From positions 62,001 through 126,000 of the forward strand of contig QCII01000002.1 in NCBI GenBank assembly GCA_003216775.1: a stretch of 64,000 nt of DNA, given 5' to 3'. The position numbers and the translations under genes were made by a program. Shown piece after piece: positions 63,072 through 64,000 of this stretch. Origin of the DNA: Prochlorococcus sp. AG-402-K21 (lineage in GTDB: Bacteria; Cyanobacteriota; Cyanobacteriia; PCC-6307; Cyanobiaceae). The notes under the pieces are model-generated. The model was not told the origin of the DNA and did not search any database. It saw nothing but the letters and a program-made list of their open reading frames with translations. The stretch's first letter is position 1; each line of letters starts with the position of its first letter.

Positions 63072-64000
63072 ATGACCATCAGCCCACCAGAAAGTGGAGA
63101 AAAAAACAAAAAGGTTTTGGAAGATCCTGTTAAGGCCGATCCAAGACCAATTGATTTTGCCAAATTAGATAAGCCAGGTTTCTGGTCAAGTAAATTATCT
63201 AAAGGTCCAAAAACTACGACTTGGATCTGGAATTTGCATGCTGACGCACATGATTTTGATGTGCATACAGGAGATGCAGAAGAAGCAACAAGAAAAATCT
63301 TTTCAGCTCATTTTGGACATCTTGCAGTCATTTTTATATGGATGAGTGCTGCATTTTTCCACGGAGCAAGATTTTCTAATTACTCAGGTTGGTTAGCTGA
63401 TCCAACTCATGTCAAACCCGGAGCTCAGCAAGTATGGGCAATTGTTGGTCAAGAAATGCTTAATGCTGATCTTGGTGCTAACTACAACGGTATTCAAATC
63501 AGTTCAGGAATATTTCACATGTGGCGAGCATGGGGCATTACTAACGAGAGCGAACTGATGGCATTAGCAATAGGTGCTGTAGTAATGGCTGCACTTATGC
63601 TTCATGCTGGAATTTTTCATTATCATAAAGCAGCTCCAAAAATGGAGTGGTTCCAAGACATTGAGTCTATGCTTAACCACCATATAGCTGGTTTAGTAGG
63701 GCTAGGATCTTTAGCATGGGCTGGCCATTGTATTCACATCGGAGCTCCTACTGCTGCTCTCTTAGATGCAATTGATGCAGGTTCTCCTCTTGTTATTAAC
63801 GGCAAGGAGATAGCAACTATTGCAGATATGCCTATGCCTCATCAACTCTGTGATCCACAAATTATCGGTCAGATATTTCCAGGATTAGCAAGTGGTACAG
63901 GTAATTTCTTTAGTTTAAACTGGTTAGCTTTCTCAGACTTCCTTACTTTCAAAGGTGGACTTAACCCTGTTACAGGAAGTTTATGGATGACTGATGTTTC
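63072..64000 (+). CDS. psaA: Photosystem I P700 chlorophyll a apoprotein A1, 3'-truncated by window edge
   Basis: Opens at the ATG at 63072 and stays open for 309 codons to the window end; full PsaA is about 750-770 aa, so psaB and the rest lie beyond. It starts [20 protein letters not shown] and has the conserved [72 protein letters not shown], with membrane helices and His ligands for antenna chlorophylls. Further helices follow at [42 protein letters not shown] and [25 protein letters not shown]. It forms the P700 core heterodimer with PsaB. Confidence 0.99.
   Translation, partial: MTISPPESGEKNKKVLEDPVKADPRPIDFAKLDKPGFWSSKLSKGPKTTTWIWNLHADAHDFDVHTGDAEEATRKIFSAHFGHLAVIFIWMSAAFFHGARFSNYSGWLADPTHVKPGAQQVWAIVGQEMLNADLGANYNGIQISSGIFHMWRAWGITNESELMALAIGAVVMAALMLHAGIFHYHKAAPKMEWFQDIESMLNHHIAGLVGLGSLAWAGHCIHIGAPTAALLDAIDAGSPLVINGKEIATIADMPMPHQLCDPQIIGQIFPGLASGTGNFFSLNWLAFSDFLTFKGGLNPVTGSLWMTDV

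Overview
The window is a 64 kb stretch of an AT-rich picocyanobacterial chromosome, almost certainly a high-light-type Prochlorococcus. The grounds are strong AT bias, very short intergenic gaps and many TTG/GTG starts. The gene content fits as well: phycoerythrobilin genes (ho1-pebA-pebB), photosystem I genes psaD and psaA, ndhN, ldpA, aerobic hemF, a cyanobacterial glutamate-cysteine ligase, and the panC-cmk and cbiG-cobJ fusions typical of the lineage. The species call is inference from content; no database comparison was possible.

Layout. 1-11.2 kb is core metabolism: a truncated alpha/beta hydrolase, a hexose-phosphate mutarotase-like protein, a four-carbon acid sugar kinase family protein, icd, the ho1-pebA-pebB bilin operon, a low-molecular-weight phosphatase, panC-cmk, purM and two small conserved unknowns. 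11.4-12.76 kb is the only clearly accessory segment. It is about 1.15 kb bounded by 132-bp imperfect direct repeats, and both repeats contain the 3' end of tRNA-Cys. It carries three overlapping small ORFs (the last an in-frame 102-bp tandem repeat), a promoter-like sequence and several copies of an ACTTACCGCC/CACCTACC motif. It looks like a small tRNA-targeted integrative element or the remnant of one, without a recombinase.

12.8-41.7 kb returns to core genes: an LpxB-related glycosyltransferase, RNase D-like exonuclease, a CCB-like cytochrome assembly factor, hemF, mrp, rodA, a degenerate histidine kinase, psaD, trpE, gshA, ppc, tRNA-Arg, recF, speD, a LarE-like enzyme, a tandem CobO-like protein, a MoeB/ThiF-rhodanese, a CAAD/CURT1-like thylakoid protein, a fructosamine kinase-like protein, crtD, tyrA, a DinG-like protein, recA with a cyanobacterial LexA box, tRNA-Gln, ldpA and ndhN.

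42-58 kb is the merged S10-spc-alpha ribosomal superoperon: rplC to rplQ, including secY, adk, rpmJ and rpoA, then truA, rplM, rpsI, rpmE and prfA. Compared with the E. coli order it lacks rpsJ, rpsN, rpmD, infA and rpsD at their usual places. Both L36 and L31 lack the cysteines that bind zinc in the canonical forms. 58-64 kb holds an HNH endonuclease, alanine racemase, tRNA-Ser, a HAD phosphatase, the CbiG-CobJ cobalamin enzyme and the 5' part of psaA, which runs off the window.

Most of the window is ordinary core genome. The observations with most potential are the tRNA-Cys mini-element and its repeat gene, an A8T7 homopolymer at the recF start that leaves no ATG in frame, and several short palindromes placed on promoters or leaders (alr, mrp, trpE, rplE, psaA).
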